Shown here: one piece after another, positions 45,869-55,869 of the stretch
Layout of the letters: each line of letters begins with the position of its first letter
How positions within the stretch are numbered: the stretch's first letter is position 1
Assembly: GCF_030691135.1 (NCBI RefSeq)
Contig: NZ_JAUYFA010000103.1
Location: forward strand, 1 to 58,028
DNA length: 58,028 nucleotides
Source of the DNA: Phreatobacter sp.
GTDB taxonomy: Bacteria; Pseudomonadota; Alphaproteobacteria; Rhizobiales; Phreatobacteraceae
Reading direction: 5' to 3'
Translations under genes and position numbers: made by a program
Notes under the pieces: generated by a model
What the model saw: only the letters and a program-made list of their open reading frames with translations
What the model was told of the DNA's origin: nothing
Database searches by the model: none

Positions 45869-46941
45869 CGCGCATCCTCGCGGAAGAGAAGCGAGCCATC
45901 GCCATAGGAATAGAACCGGTAGCCCGAGGCGATGGCGCGCGCATAGGCCGCCTTCATCGTGTCGAGCCCGGCGAAGGCCGAGACCAGCATGAAAAGGGTC
46001 GAGCGCGGCAGGTGGAAATTGGTCATCAGCACGTCGACGGCGCGGAAGCGGTACCCGGGCGTGATGAAGATGGAGGTCTCGGCGGCGAAGGGATGGATCA
46101 TGCCATCCTCTGCAGCGGCGCTTTCAAGGAGCCGCAGCGACGTGGTGCCGACGGCGACGATGCGGCCACCGGCGGCGCGCACGGCGTTGAGGGCAGCGGC
46201 GGTCTCCGCCGTCACGTGCCCGTATTCCGGGTGCATGCGGTGGCCGGCCGTGTCCTCGCTCTTGACGGGCAGGAAGGTGCCGGCGCCGACATGCAGGGTG
46301 AGGAAGTGCAGGCTGACCCCGCGTGCCTTGAGCCGCTCGAGGAGTTCCGAGGTGAAGTGGAGGCCCGCCGTGGGCGCGGCGACCGAGCCCTCGTCCCTGG
46401 CATAGACGGTCTGGTAGTCGGCCCGGTCCTGTGCATCCTCCGGCCGCTTCGAGGCGATGTAGGGTGGCAGCGGGATATGGCCGACGCGGGCGATGGCCTC
46501 GTCGAGATGGACGCCGGCGAGTTCGAAGGCGAAGACCACGCCATCGTCATCCTTGGACAGGACCTTGGCGTCGACGGTCGAGAGGAGGCAGGCCTCCGGC
46601 GTCTCGCCGAAGCGGACGACGTCGCCGGGATGCAGCTTCTTCGCGCCCTTGACGAAGGCGAGCCAGCGATCGGGCGCCAGGCGACGATGAAGGGTGGCGG
46701 AAATCGAGGCGACCTGCCCTGCCCGCTCGCGGATGCCCTCCAACTGGGCGGGGATGACGCGGGTATCGTTGAAGACGAGCGCATCGCCCGGGCGCAGGAT
46801 GTCCGGCAGGTCGCGGACGATCCGGTCGGCGACCGCCCCACCCGGTCCGACGACCATCAGCCGCGCGGCATCGCGCGGGCTTGCTGGCCGGAGCGCGATC
46901 CGCTCGGCCGGAAGGTCGAAGTCGAAGAGGTCGACGCGCAT
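45865..46941 (-). CDS. queA: S-adenosylmethionine:tRNA ribosyltransferase-isomerase
   Basis: 358 residues. QueA transfers and isomerises the ribosyl group of SAM onto preQ1-tRNA to give epoxyqueuosine. Conserved segments are the N-terminal [30 protein letters not shown]-like [54 protein letters not shown] and [19 protein letters not shown]. It is translationally coupled to tgt. An intrinsic terminator sits only 20 bp upstream of its start, so it relies on read-through from the cyclophilin genes or a promoter overlapping that hairpin. Confidence 0.97.
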   Translation of the reverse strand: MRVDLFDFDLPAERIALRPASPRDAARLMVVGPGGAVADRIVRDLPDILRPGDALVFNDTRVIPAQLEGIRERAGQVASISATLHRRLAPDRWLAFVKGAKKLHPGDVVRFGETPEACLLSTVDAKVLSKDDDGVVFAFELAGVHLDEAIARVGHIPLPPYIASKRPEDAQDRADYQTVYARDEGSVAAPTAGLHFTSELLERLKARGVSLHFLTLHVGAGTFLPVKSEDTAGHRMHPEYGHVTAETAAALNAVRAAGGRIVAVGTTSLRLLESAAAEDGMIHPFAAETSIFITPGYRFRAVDVLMTNFHLPRSTLFMLVSAFAGLDTMKAAYARAIASGYRFYSYGDGSLLFREDAR

Positions 46942-46960
46942 CGGGGCCGGAGGCTCCTGC

Positions 46961-46996
46961 CAAAAGAAAACGGCGCCCGGATCGCTCCGGGCGCCG
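46961..46996 (-). terminator. Rho-independent terminator after the cyclophilin gene
   Basis: On the minus strand a perfect 11-bp stem (CGGCGCCCGGA / TCCGGGCGCCG) with a 4-nt loop is followed by TTTTCTTTTG. It lies between the cytoplasmic cyclophilin and queA. Confidence 0.85.
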
Positions 46997-47014
46997 CGTC
47001 CCTACCATGGGAAA

Positions 47015-47515
47015 TCAGAGCTTGGCGATGATCTCGCCATAGGTGGCGGCATCGTCTGCCGCGATCTTGGCGACGACGATCTTGTCGGGATCGCGCACGG
47101 GCTCGCCGCGCTTGATGCCGTCGACATTGTCCATGCCGTCCACGACCTTGCCCCAGACGGTATACTGCTTGTCGAGGAAGCGGGCGTCGTCGAAGCAGAT
47201 GAAGAACTGCGAATTGGCCGAATTCGGGTTCTGTGCCCGGGCCATCGAGGTGGTGCCGCGGACATGGGCCTCGGCGTTGAACTCGGCCTTCAGGTCCGGA
47301 TATTTCGAACCGCCCGTGCCGGTACCCTGCGGGCAGCCGGTCTGGGCCATGAAGCCGTCGATGACGCGGTGGAAGACGATGCCGTCATAGAAGCCTTCGC
47401 GGACGAGCTTCTTGATGTGGTCGACATGGCCGGGCGCCAGATCCGGGCGCATGGCGATGACGACGCGACCCTTGGTCGTCTCCAGGATCATGGTGTTTTC
47501 TGCGTCCAGGGCCAT
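47015..47515 (-). CDS. Peptidyl-prolyl cis-trans isomerase, cyclophilin type (cytoplasmic)
   Basis: 166 residues with a complete cyclophilin domain and no signal peptide. Active-site residues are visible in GIVFHRVIDGFMAQTGCPQGTGTGG, the Arg/Phe/Met pocket, MARAQNPNSANSQFFICFDD and YTVWGKVVDGMD. It catalyses proline isomerisation during protein folding in the cytoplasm. An internal ATG eight codons in (MILETTKG) is an alternative start. It is paired with an exported cyclophilin immediately upstream, an arrangement common between coaD and queA in Rhizobiales. Confidence 0.94.
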   Translation of the reverse strand: MALDAENTMILETTKGRVVIAMRPDLAPGHVDHIKKLVREGFYDGIVFHRVIDGFMAQTGCPQGTGTGGSKYPDLKAEFNAEAHVRGTTSMARAQNPNSANSQFFICFDDARFLDKQYTVWGKVVDGMDNVDGIKRGEPVRDPDKIVVAKIAADDAATYGEIIAKL

Positions 47516-47548
47516 CCAGGCCTCCTGTGTTGGTATGCGGGAAGAAAT

Positions 47549-48115
47549 TCAGCGGATGTCGGCGGCGACGCGGACGCGGACCATGCGGTCCGGCTGCGTC
47601 ACGGTGCCGTTGGCGGAGGGGTTGCCGCGCTTGATCTTGTCGACCGCCTCCATGCCGGAGACGACGTTGCCGAAGACCGTGTACTGGTTGTTGAGGAACG
47701 AGCCCTCGGCGAACATGATGAAGAACTGCGAGTTGGCCGAGTTCGGGCTCTGCGACCGGGCCATGCCGAGCGTGCCGCGCACGAAGGGTTCGCGCGAGAA
47801 CTCGGCCTGGACATTGGGCAGCGGCGAGCCGCCCATGCCGGTGCCCTGGGGGTCGCCAGTCTGGGCCATGAAGCCCTCGATGACGCGGTGGAAGACGATG
47901 CCGTCATAGAAGCCCTGGCGGGCGAGTGTCTTGATCCGCTCGACGTGGCGCGGCGCGAGGTCGGGCCGCAGGCGGATGATGACCGGCCCGTCCTTCAGCT
48001 CGATAACAAGCGTGTTTTCCGGGTCGGCGCCGGCAGGCAGGCGGATGGCCTGGGCAGCGGCGGGAGTGGCGGCGGCAAGGGCCAGCGAACTGGCGAGGAA
48101 GGTGCGGCGCTTCAA
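47549..48115 (-). CDS. Peptidyl-prolyl cis-trans isomerase, cyclophilin type (exported)
   Basis: 188 residues: a signal peptide with a twin-Arg start (MKRRTFLASSLALAAATPAAAQA, ~1-23), then a cyclophilin domain with GIVFHRVIEGFMAQTGDPQGTGMGG, RSQSPNSANSQFFIMFAEG and YTVFGNVVSGMEAVD. It is the periplasmic counterpart of the next gene; the two domains are close paralogues, probably a tandem duplication. Gap to the following gene is 33 bp. Confidence 0.93.
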   Translation of the reverse strand: MKRRTFLASSLALAAATPAAAQAIRLPAGADPENTLVIELKDGPVIIRLRPDLAPRHVERIKTLARQGFYDGIVFHRVIEGFMAQTGDPQGTGMGGSPLPNVQAEFSREPFVRGTLGMARSQSPNSANSQFFIMFAEGSFLNNQYTVFGNVVSGMEAVDKIKRGNPSANGTVTQPDRMVRVRVAADIR

Positions 48116-48151
48116 GGGACGTCTCTCCGGTTGGAACGGGACCGCGCGCGG

Positions 48152-48658
48152 TCAGGCGCGGCGCTTGATCTTGGCGCCGAGCGCCTCGGCCACGGCAGGG
48201 GGAACGAAGGAGGTCACGTCGCCTCCCATGGATGCGATCTGGCGGACGAGCGTGGCGGTGATGGGGCGGACCGTGGGCGAGGCCGGTAGAAAGATCGTCT
48301 GCACGCCCGGTTCCATGGCCGCGTTCATGCCGGCCATCTGCATCTCGTAGTCGAGGTCCGTGCCGTCGCGCAGGCCGCGGATGAACAGGCTCGCGCCGAC
48401 ACGACGGGCTGCCCAGACCGCGAGATCGTCGAAGGTGATGGTGCGGAAGCCGCAATCCTCGGCGGCGGCGATCGGCGCACAAACCGTCTCGAGAAGGGCC
48501 AGACGCTCGTCAGACGAGAACATCGGCGCCTTGCCGGGATGGACTCCGACCCCGACCACCAGTTCGTTGGCGAGGCGGCAGGCATGGCGGATGACGTCGA
48601 GATGGCCGTTGGTGACCGGATCGAACGAACCCGTGTAAAGCGCGATGCGTTTCGTCAT
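48152..48658 (-). CDS. coaD: Phosphopantetheine adenylyltransferase
   Basis: 168 residues. CoaD catalyses the penultimate step of coenzyme A synthesis, from 4'-phosphopantetheine and ATP to dephospho-CoA. The nucleotidyltransferase signature [16 protein letters not shown] contains the GH of the HxGH-type motif; [35 protein letters not shown] is the diagnostic central block; the C-terminal substrate segment contains [13 protein letters not shown]. It is the first gene of the coaD - cyclophilin - cyclophilin run. Confidence 0.97.
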   Translation of the reverse strand: MTKRIALYTGSFDPVTNGHLDVIRHACRLANELVVGVGVHPGKAPMFSSDERLALLETVCAPIAAAEDCGFRTITFDDLAVWAARRVGASLFIRGLRDGTDLDYEMQMAGMNAAMEPGVQTIFLPASPTVRPITATLVRQIASMGGDVTSFVPPAVAEALGAKIKRRA

Positions 48659-48833
48659 GGGGCTCCGCCGCGACAGGACCGGCGAGGCTTAGCGAAGGCC
48701 GGGGTCCGGCGCAAGCGAACCCGAGGCGGACACGTGGTCCATCATGGGGCGCATGCGGCGGATCGGTTGCCTCGCAAGGCCTGAGGCTGGAAGAATGGCG
48801 GCACCTGCACCGCCGCTTCGTCGAGGACACGCC

Positions 48834-50000
48834 ATGACCGCACCGACCGAAACCCGCATCACCGAATGGCTCGCGGCGCACAAGGACGCCATGGTCGACC
48901 TGCTGCGCGAGGTCGTCGACATCGATTCAGGCTCCTACGACAAGACCGGTGTGGACGCCGTCGGCGCCCGGTTCGAGCGCTTCTTCGAGGAACACGGCAT
49001 CACGGCCTGGCGGGAGCATCATGACGTCTATGGTGACGCGATCCATGCGCTGGTCGCAGAACCCGGATCAAACGAGAAGCCGATTCTGTTGATGGGCCAT
49101 CGTGATACAGTCTTTCCTAAAGGTGAGGTCTCAAGACGGTCCTTCAGCATCGTGGGGGGCCGGGCCCACGGACCTGGCGTCGCCGACATGAAGGCCGGGC
49201 TGGTGATGAACGTCTTCGTCGCTGCCGCCTTCAAGGCGATGGGCGGCATGCCGTGCCCGATCCGGGTGCTCATCACCTCGGATGAGGAGATCGCCTCGCC
49301 GTCGTCGCGGCCGATCATCGAACGGGAGGGCCGTGCATCGCGAGCGGTCTACAATTCCGAGCCGGGACGACCCTCCGGCAACGTCACCACCGGCCGCAAG
49401 GGCGGCGTCTTCATGCGCTTCGACGTCTATGGAAAAGCCGCCCACTCCGGCGGGAATTTCACGAGCGGTATCAGTGCTATCGGAGAGTTGGCTCACAAGG
49501 TGGTTCAGATTCACGCGTTGACCGATCTCGACAAGGGCATCACCCTGAATGTCGGCCTGGTCTCCGGCGGCCAGTCGGTCAACACCACCGCTCCCCACGC
49601 CGAGGGGCAGATCGATCTGCGCTATATCGATCCGGCCGACAGGGCACGAACCCTCGATGCCATCCGCGGCATCATCGACACGCCGACGGTGGCCGGCACC
49701 ACCGCCAAGCTGGAGATCAAGGGCGAGTTCCTCCCCGTCGTCCAGACGCCGGAGGCGAAGGCGATCTTCACCGCTTACCAGGCGGCGGCGCGCGATGTGG
49801 GGCTTGCAACGCTCGACGGGGAGTTCTCCGGCGGCTGCGCCGATTCCGGCTTCACCGCGAGTGTCGGCACACCGACCATCTGCGGCGTCGGCCCGGTCGG
49901 CGGCAACGCCCATACGGTGGAGGAATATCTGGAGATCTACAGCATCGTGCCGCGGGCCCAGGCGATGGCGCTGGCCATCCTGCGGACGCAGGTGGAGTAG
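48834..50000 (+). CDS. M20 family metallopeptidase (glutamate carboxypeptidase-like)
   Basis: 388 residues of the M20 zinc dipeptidase family. Metal and catalytic residues appear in MGHRDTVFP (His, Asp), GPGVADMKAGL (bridging Asp) and TSDEEIASPSSR (catalytic Glu pair). A dimerisation domain with GKAAHSGGNFTSGISAIGELA follows, and a C-terminal metal His lies in GNAHTVEEYLEI. The closest pattern is carboxypeptidase G2-type enzymes, which release C-terminal glutamate. There is no clear signal peptide from the ATG at 48834. The substrate is inferred only broadly. It is divergent from coaD. Confidence 0.88.
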   Translation: MTAPTETRITEWLAAHKDAMVDLLREVVDIDSGSYDKTGVDAVGARFERFFEEHGITAWREHHDVYGDAIHALVAEPGSNEKPILLMGHRDTVFPKGEVSRRSFSIVGGRAHGPGVADMKAGLVMNVFVAAAFKAMGGMPCPIRVLITSDEEIASPSSRPIIEREGRASRAVYNSEPGRPSGNVTTGRKGGVFMRFDVYGKAAHSGGNFTSGISAIGELAHKVVQIHALTDLDKGITLNVGLVSGGQSVNTTAPHAEGQIDLRYIDPADRARTLDAIRGIIDTPTVAGTTAKLEIKGEFLPVVQTPEAKAIFTAYQAAARDVGLATLDGEFSGGCADSGFTASVGTPTICGVGPVGGNAHTVEEYLEIYSIVPRAQAMALAILRTQVE

Positions 50001-50046
50001 GCCCCCGGTCACCGCTGCCAATGCTTTCGGCAGCAGCTCCTTGCAG

Positions 50047-50087
50047 GGGCATCCAGAACCGCGGATGCCCGGGACCAGCCCGGGCAT
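50047..50087. repeat. Intergenic palindromic element
   Basis: Two overlapping, mutually exclusive stems lie between the convergent M20 and gyrA stops: GGGCATCC / GGATGCCC (50047-50054, 50063-50070) and ATGCCCGGG / CCCGGGCAT (50065-50073, 50079-50087) around ACCAG. The second matches the style of the short GC-rich palindromes dispersed between genes in Rhizobiales genomes and may act as a bidirectional terminator. Confidence 0.5.
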
Positions 50088-50114
50088 AACGCACGACTTG
50101 CCGCGTCCTTCGCC

Positions 50115-52877
<2,763 letters not shown>

Positions 52878-53087
52878 GAGAACTCTTCCGGTGGGGCGGG
52901 CGCGGGGCGCCCGCTGGATGGGCTGTTCTAGCCGATTCCGGCGCTGATCTCCAACCCCAAAGGCGGAATTCCCGCGCGGGATTATCTCGCAGATTCAACG
53001 TCTTGCCGGCATCGGCATCAGGACTGTGGACGGCGCGGGTCGCAAACGCCCACAATCGTCGGCGCCGGACACCGAAACGGGGCGCCC

Positions 53088-53717
53088 ATGACCGTCGAAT
53101 TCATCACCAGCGCACTCGTCACGATGTTCGTGATCGTCGAGCCGATCGCCCTCGTTCCGATCTTTCTGGCCGTCACCCCGGGCTTCTCGGCATCCCAGCG
53201 TCGCCAGGTCGCCTGGCGTGCCTGCCTGATCGCCTTCCTGATCCTGGCGGCCTGCGCCTTCTTCGGCGACTGGCTCCTGCGCATGCTGGGGATCTCGCTG
53301 CCCGCCTTCCGCATCGCCGGCGGCCTGCTGGTATTCTGGATCGCCTTCGAGATGGTGTTCGGGCTGAGGGCGGGCCGCAAGACCGAGACGGCGCGCGAGG
53401 CCATCGACAAGGAACACATCGTCAATGTCGCCGCCTTTCCGATGGCCATCCCGCTGCTGGCAGGACCCGGTGCGATCACCGCGACGCTGCTGCTCGCCGG
53501 TCAGGCGGCCGGCAGTACGGTGATGATGGCGGCGCTGATCGGCGTGCTCGCCGTGGTCATCCTCGTCTCGTGGGCCTGCCTCAACATGGCGGAGACCGTC
53601 AACGCCCTGCTGGGCACGCTCGGCAACGCCGTGGTGTCGCGCCTCCTCGGCATCATCCTCGCCGCGCTGGCGGTGCAGTTCGTCATGGACGGCGTGAGGG
53701 CGGCGCTGCGCGCGTAA
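53088..53717 (+). CDS. MarC family integral membrane protein
   Basis: 209 residues with six hydrophobic helices and the MarC/UPF0056 pattern: FVIVEPIALVPIFLAVTPG near the N terminus, FRIAGGLLVFWIAFEMVFG, AFPMAIPLLAGPGAITATLLL in the second half, and RLLGIILAALAVQFVMDGVR at the end. Despite the name, the family is not proven to be a drug exporter and its transport role is unknown. The ATG at 53088 follows CGAAACGGGGCGCCC. It lies downstream of gyrA's divergent start. Confidence 0.9.
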   Translation: MTVEFITSALVTMFVIVEPIALVPIFLAVTPGFSASQRRQVAWRACLIAFLILAACAFFGDWLLRMLGISLPAFRIAGGLLVFWIAFEMVFGLRAGRKTETAREAIDKEHIVNVAAFPMAIPLLAGPGAITATLLLAGQAAGSTVMMAALIGVLAVVILVSWACLNMAETVNALLGTLGNAVVSRLLGIILAALAVQFVMDGVRAALRA

Positions 53718-53726
53718 GCCGGGTGC

Positions 53727-54122
53727 TCAGCCGCCGAAGACGGCCTGGCCCATGATGCGGCCCGGCAGCAGGGTGAAGAGCCCTGCCACGGCCCAGCCGG
53801 CGGCGATGCCGATCATGTGGGACCTGTGCGCGATGATACGGTTCTGCCGCCGCGCCCGGATGCCGAGATAGAGGTTCGCGAGAGTGAACAGCGACAGCGC
53901 ATGGATGGGGCTGAACGGCCCCACGAGCCTCAGGCCGTGAATCCAGAACGACGAGACCGCCGTCACCGTCATGAGCACGACCCAGGCCCAACCGATCCAG
54001 CGGTGCCAGTCACCGCGCTTCGGGCGCCAGAACTGGATGGCGGTCAGCGGGATCAGGGCCAAAGCCGTCACCACATGCAACTGGACGACGAAGGACGCTG
54101 CGAGGATCGGGGCGAGGGTCAT
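53727..54122 (-). CDS. DUF2306 family four-helix membrane protein
   Basis: 131 residues with about four transmembrane helices. The family pattern is HVVTALALIPLTAIQFWRPKRGDWHRWIGWAWVVLM, with the conserved R..HRWIG motif, then SPIHALSLFTLANL and RSHMIGIAAGWAVAGLFTLLPGR. Conserved histidines across helices suggest possible heme or quinone binding, but this is not established. The frame extends to a TTG at 54146, inside an operator; the ATG at 54122 is preferred. Its promoter carries two repressor-type dyads (separate entry). Confidence 0.75.
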   Translation of the reverse strand: MTLAPILAASFVVQLHVVTALALIPLTAIQFWRPKRGDWHRWIGWAWVVLMTVTAVSSFWIHGLRLVGPFSPIHALSLFTLANLYLGIRARRQNRIIAHRSHMIGIAAGWAVAGLFTLLPGRIMGQAVFGG

Positions 54123-54142
54123 GGTCGGGTCCAGGTGCGATA

Positions 54143-54192
54143 TCAATGTGTTTTACATTGATAATCCGGCATGTCAATGTGCTTTACATTTC
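54143..54192 (-). promoter_or_regulatory. Promoter with two operator dyads upstream of the DUF2306 gene
   Basis: On the minus strand a perfect -35 TTGACA (54172-54177) and a -10 TAAAAC (54150-54155) are 16 bp apart. Dyad 1, TCAATGTGTTTTACATTGA (54143-54161), is perfect (7-bp arms, 5-nt centre) and covers the -10. Dyad 2, TCAATGTGCTTTACATTTC (54174-54192), has the same half-site with mismatches and covers the -35. The dyads are 31 bp apart, about three helical turns. This is the layout of a repressor-controlled promoter; the regulator is not in the window. Confidence 0.7.
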
Positions 54193-54238
54193 CCTCGTAA
54201 AAGTCTCGTCAGGCGCCCGCTGCAGTGCTCCCGGAAGG

Positions 54239-54778
54239 TCAGACCGCAGCAGCCCGCAGCGCCTGCCATTCCGGCCGCAGGGTCGACATCAGCGCGAGGC
54301 TCGCCCTTCGGCCGTCGGCCCGGACGATGCTTTCACGCTGCACCCCCTCCTCGATGAAGCCGACGGCGCGATAGAGGGCGCGGGCGACGGCATTGTCGGT
54401 GAAGACGTCGAACCAGAAGCGATGGCAGGCCGTTTCCGCGAAGGCCCAGTCGGCGAGCGCGACAAGGAAGGCACGGCCGGTGCCCTGGCCGGGTGTCGCG
54501 ATCGAAATGCGCTGGAGCGCGATATTGCCGTGGCGATCGGTCAGGCCGCGCAGGATGGCGTAGCCGAGAGGCCGGCCCTGATCATCGAGCACCAGCCAAT
54601 AGGCGTAGTCCGGATCGCCCAGACAGGCCTCGTGACGCCCCCGCGGCCATTGGCTGATGCGCAGCTCATTGTGGGGCAGGCGTTCGGTGGCGATGACGAA
54701 ATCGAGATCGCCGGCCTCGGCCCGCCGCAGGCGGACCGAACCCGTTTCAGCCTGGGCGCTGCGCCGTTGCCCGGTCAC
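54239..54778 (-). CDS. GNAT family N-acetyltransferase
   Basis: 179 residues. The GNAT acetyl-CoA-binding motif A is IALQRISIATPGQGTGRAFLVALADWAF (Q/RxxGxG/A type), followed by FWFDVFTDNAVARALYRAVGFIEEGVQRE, the typical motif B. It acetylates an unknown amine, perhaps an amino acid or ribosomal protein. It starts at a GTG (54778) with AGGGA eight bases upstream, 14 bp after the ssb stop, so it is probably co-transcribed with ssb. Confidence 0.85.
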   Translation of the reverse strand: MTGQRRSAQAETGSVRLRRAEAGDLDFVIATERLPHNELRISQWPRGRHEACLGDPDYAYWLVLDDQGRPLGYAILRGLTDRHGNIALQRISIATPGQGTGRAFLVALADWAFAETACHRFWFDVFTDNAVARALYRAVGFIEEGVQRESIVRADGRRASLALMSTLRPEWQALRAAAV

Positions 54779-54792
54779 GTTGTCCCTGCACG

Positions 54793-55320
54793 TCAGAACG
54801 GAATCTCGTCATCGTCCATCGGACGACCGCCCGCAGGCGCAGCGGACCGCCGCGGCGCTTCCGCTCGCCCCCCGCTGGAACGGCCCTCGACGGCGCCACC
54901 GCTGAAGCCGCCGGACGCACCGAAGCCCTCGTCGCCGTAATCGGCACCACCGCCGCCGCCACCGCCGCCGCGGCTGTCGAGGAGCACCATCTCACCGCGG
55001 AAGCGCTGCAGCACCACCTCGGTCGAATATTTCTCGACGCCTGCCTGGTCCGTCCACTTGCGCGTCTGGAGCTGGCCCTCGACGTAAACCTTGGAGCCCT
55101 TCTTCAGGTACTGCTCGGCCACTTTCGTCAGATTGTCGTTGAAGATCACGACCTGGTGCCACTCGGTGCGCTCCTTGCGCTCGCCGCTGGCCTTGTCCCG
55201 CCACGTCTCGGTGGTGGCGAGGCGCAGGTTGCATACCTGCTCGCCGTTGTTCAGCCGGCGGACCTCTGGGTCGCGGCCCAGATTGCCGATCAGGATGACC
55301 TTGTTGACGCTACCTGCCAT
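54793..55320 (-). CDS. ssb: Single-stranded DNA-binding protein
   Basis: 175 residues. The N-terminal OB-fold (~1-115) begins [23 protein letters not shown] and includes [39 protein letters not shown] Gly-rich disordered linker (~120-165) is followed by the acidic protein-interaction tip DDDEIPF. Ssb coats single-stranded DNA in replication, recombination and repair. A LexA box lies 146 bp upstream, in the gap shared with the divergent uvrA. The start at 55320 matches family N termini. Confidence 0.97.
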   Translation of the reverse strand: MAGSVNKVILIGNLGRDPEVRRLNNGEQVCNLRLATTETWRDKASGERKERTEWHQVVIFNDNLTKVAEQYLKKGSKVYVEGQLQTRKWTDQAGVEKYSTEVVLQRFRGEMVLLDSRGGGGGGGGADYGDEGFGASGGFSGGAVEGRSSGGRAEAPRRSAAPAGGRPMDDDEIPF

Positions 55321-55465
55321 CGTCGTTCTCCCCTTCCCCGCAGCCATGGCCCGGGGCGCCTTGCGCTCACATCCAGCCTGACGCTTCCCATGTTCCAGAC
55401 GCCGCGTCACGGTGCCGGCCGGCAATTCGGGGACTATTCCCCAGCTTCGCTTCGTCGGCCCCGTT

Positions 55466-55480
55466 GTTCCTTATTTGTTC
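55466..55480. promoter_or_regulatory. LexA (SOS) box between ssb and uvrA
   Basis: GTTCCTTATTTGTTC is a perfect match to the alphaproteobacterial SOS box GTTC-N7-GTTC. Its position between two DNA-repair genes transcribed in opposite directions suggests LexA repression of uvrA, ssb or both. Confidence 0.85.
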
Positions 55481-55581
55481 TTGCGCCACCAGGCAAGACC
55501 ACATAGGTTCGCATCAGGATTCATCCCGAGCGCCGGACGGACCGCAAACCGGACGGCGATCAAAAAATAGGATCATAGTCC

Positions 55582-55610
55582 TTGACAGCGCAACGCTGGT
55601 GCGGTAGTTT
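55582..55610 (+). promoter_or_regulatory. Putative sigma-70 promoter of uvrA
   Basis: TTGACA (55582-55587) and TAGTTT (55605-55610) are separated by an optimal 17 bp. The promoter lies 102 bp downstream of the LexA box and about 260 bp before the uvrA start. Confidence 0.6.
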
Positions 55611-55869
55611 CCCATCATGTTCGACGATTGCGCCTTGCTGCGACTGGGGGCATGGCTTCCTTCGAGGCGATCAGCGCAGCAGACCGACAGGCGCACGGCT
55701 GACATACTTTCGGACGGCAGGTCTGGTTTTCCTTCGGATGCGTTCTAACTTCGGGTGCGTGGCGCGCGGGCGCCGCCTGCTGACATATTCCTGCCGTGAC
55801 GCTGCCTAGCTAGTCGCGCTGTCCAGAGCCGCGTTGCGGCCTGGTGGTGCTGTCCGAGAGCCCTCTGCG

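Larger units (their letters stand above)
55321..55869. other. Divergent ssb-uvrA regulatory region
   Basis: 549 bp without a convincing gene. It holds a perfect alphaproteobacterial LexA box and a sigma-70 promoter towards uvrA (separate entries). A 43-codon ORF at about 55618-55749 has no ribosome-binding site and no recognisable product, and was not annotated. The uvrA leader would be about 250 nt long. Confidence 0.6.

Noticed and set aside
55618-55749. 43-codon ORF between ssb and uvrA
   Set aside because: It begins at or near the predicted transcription start with no ribosome-binding site and has no recognisable product; more likely part of the uvrA leader.
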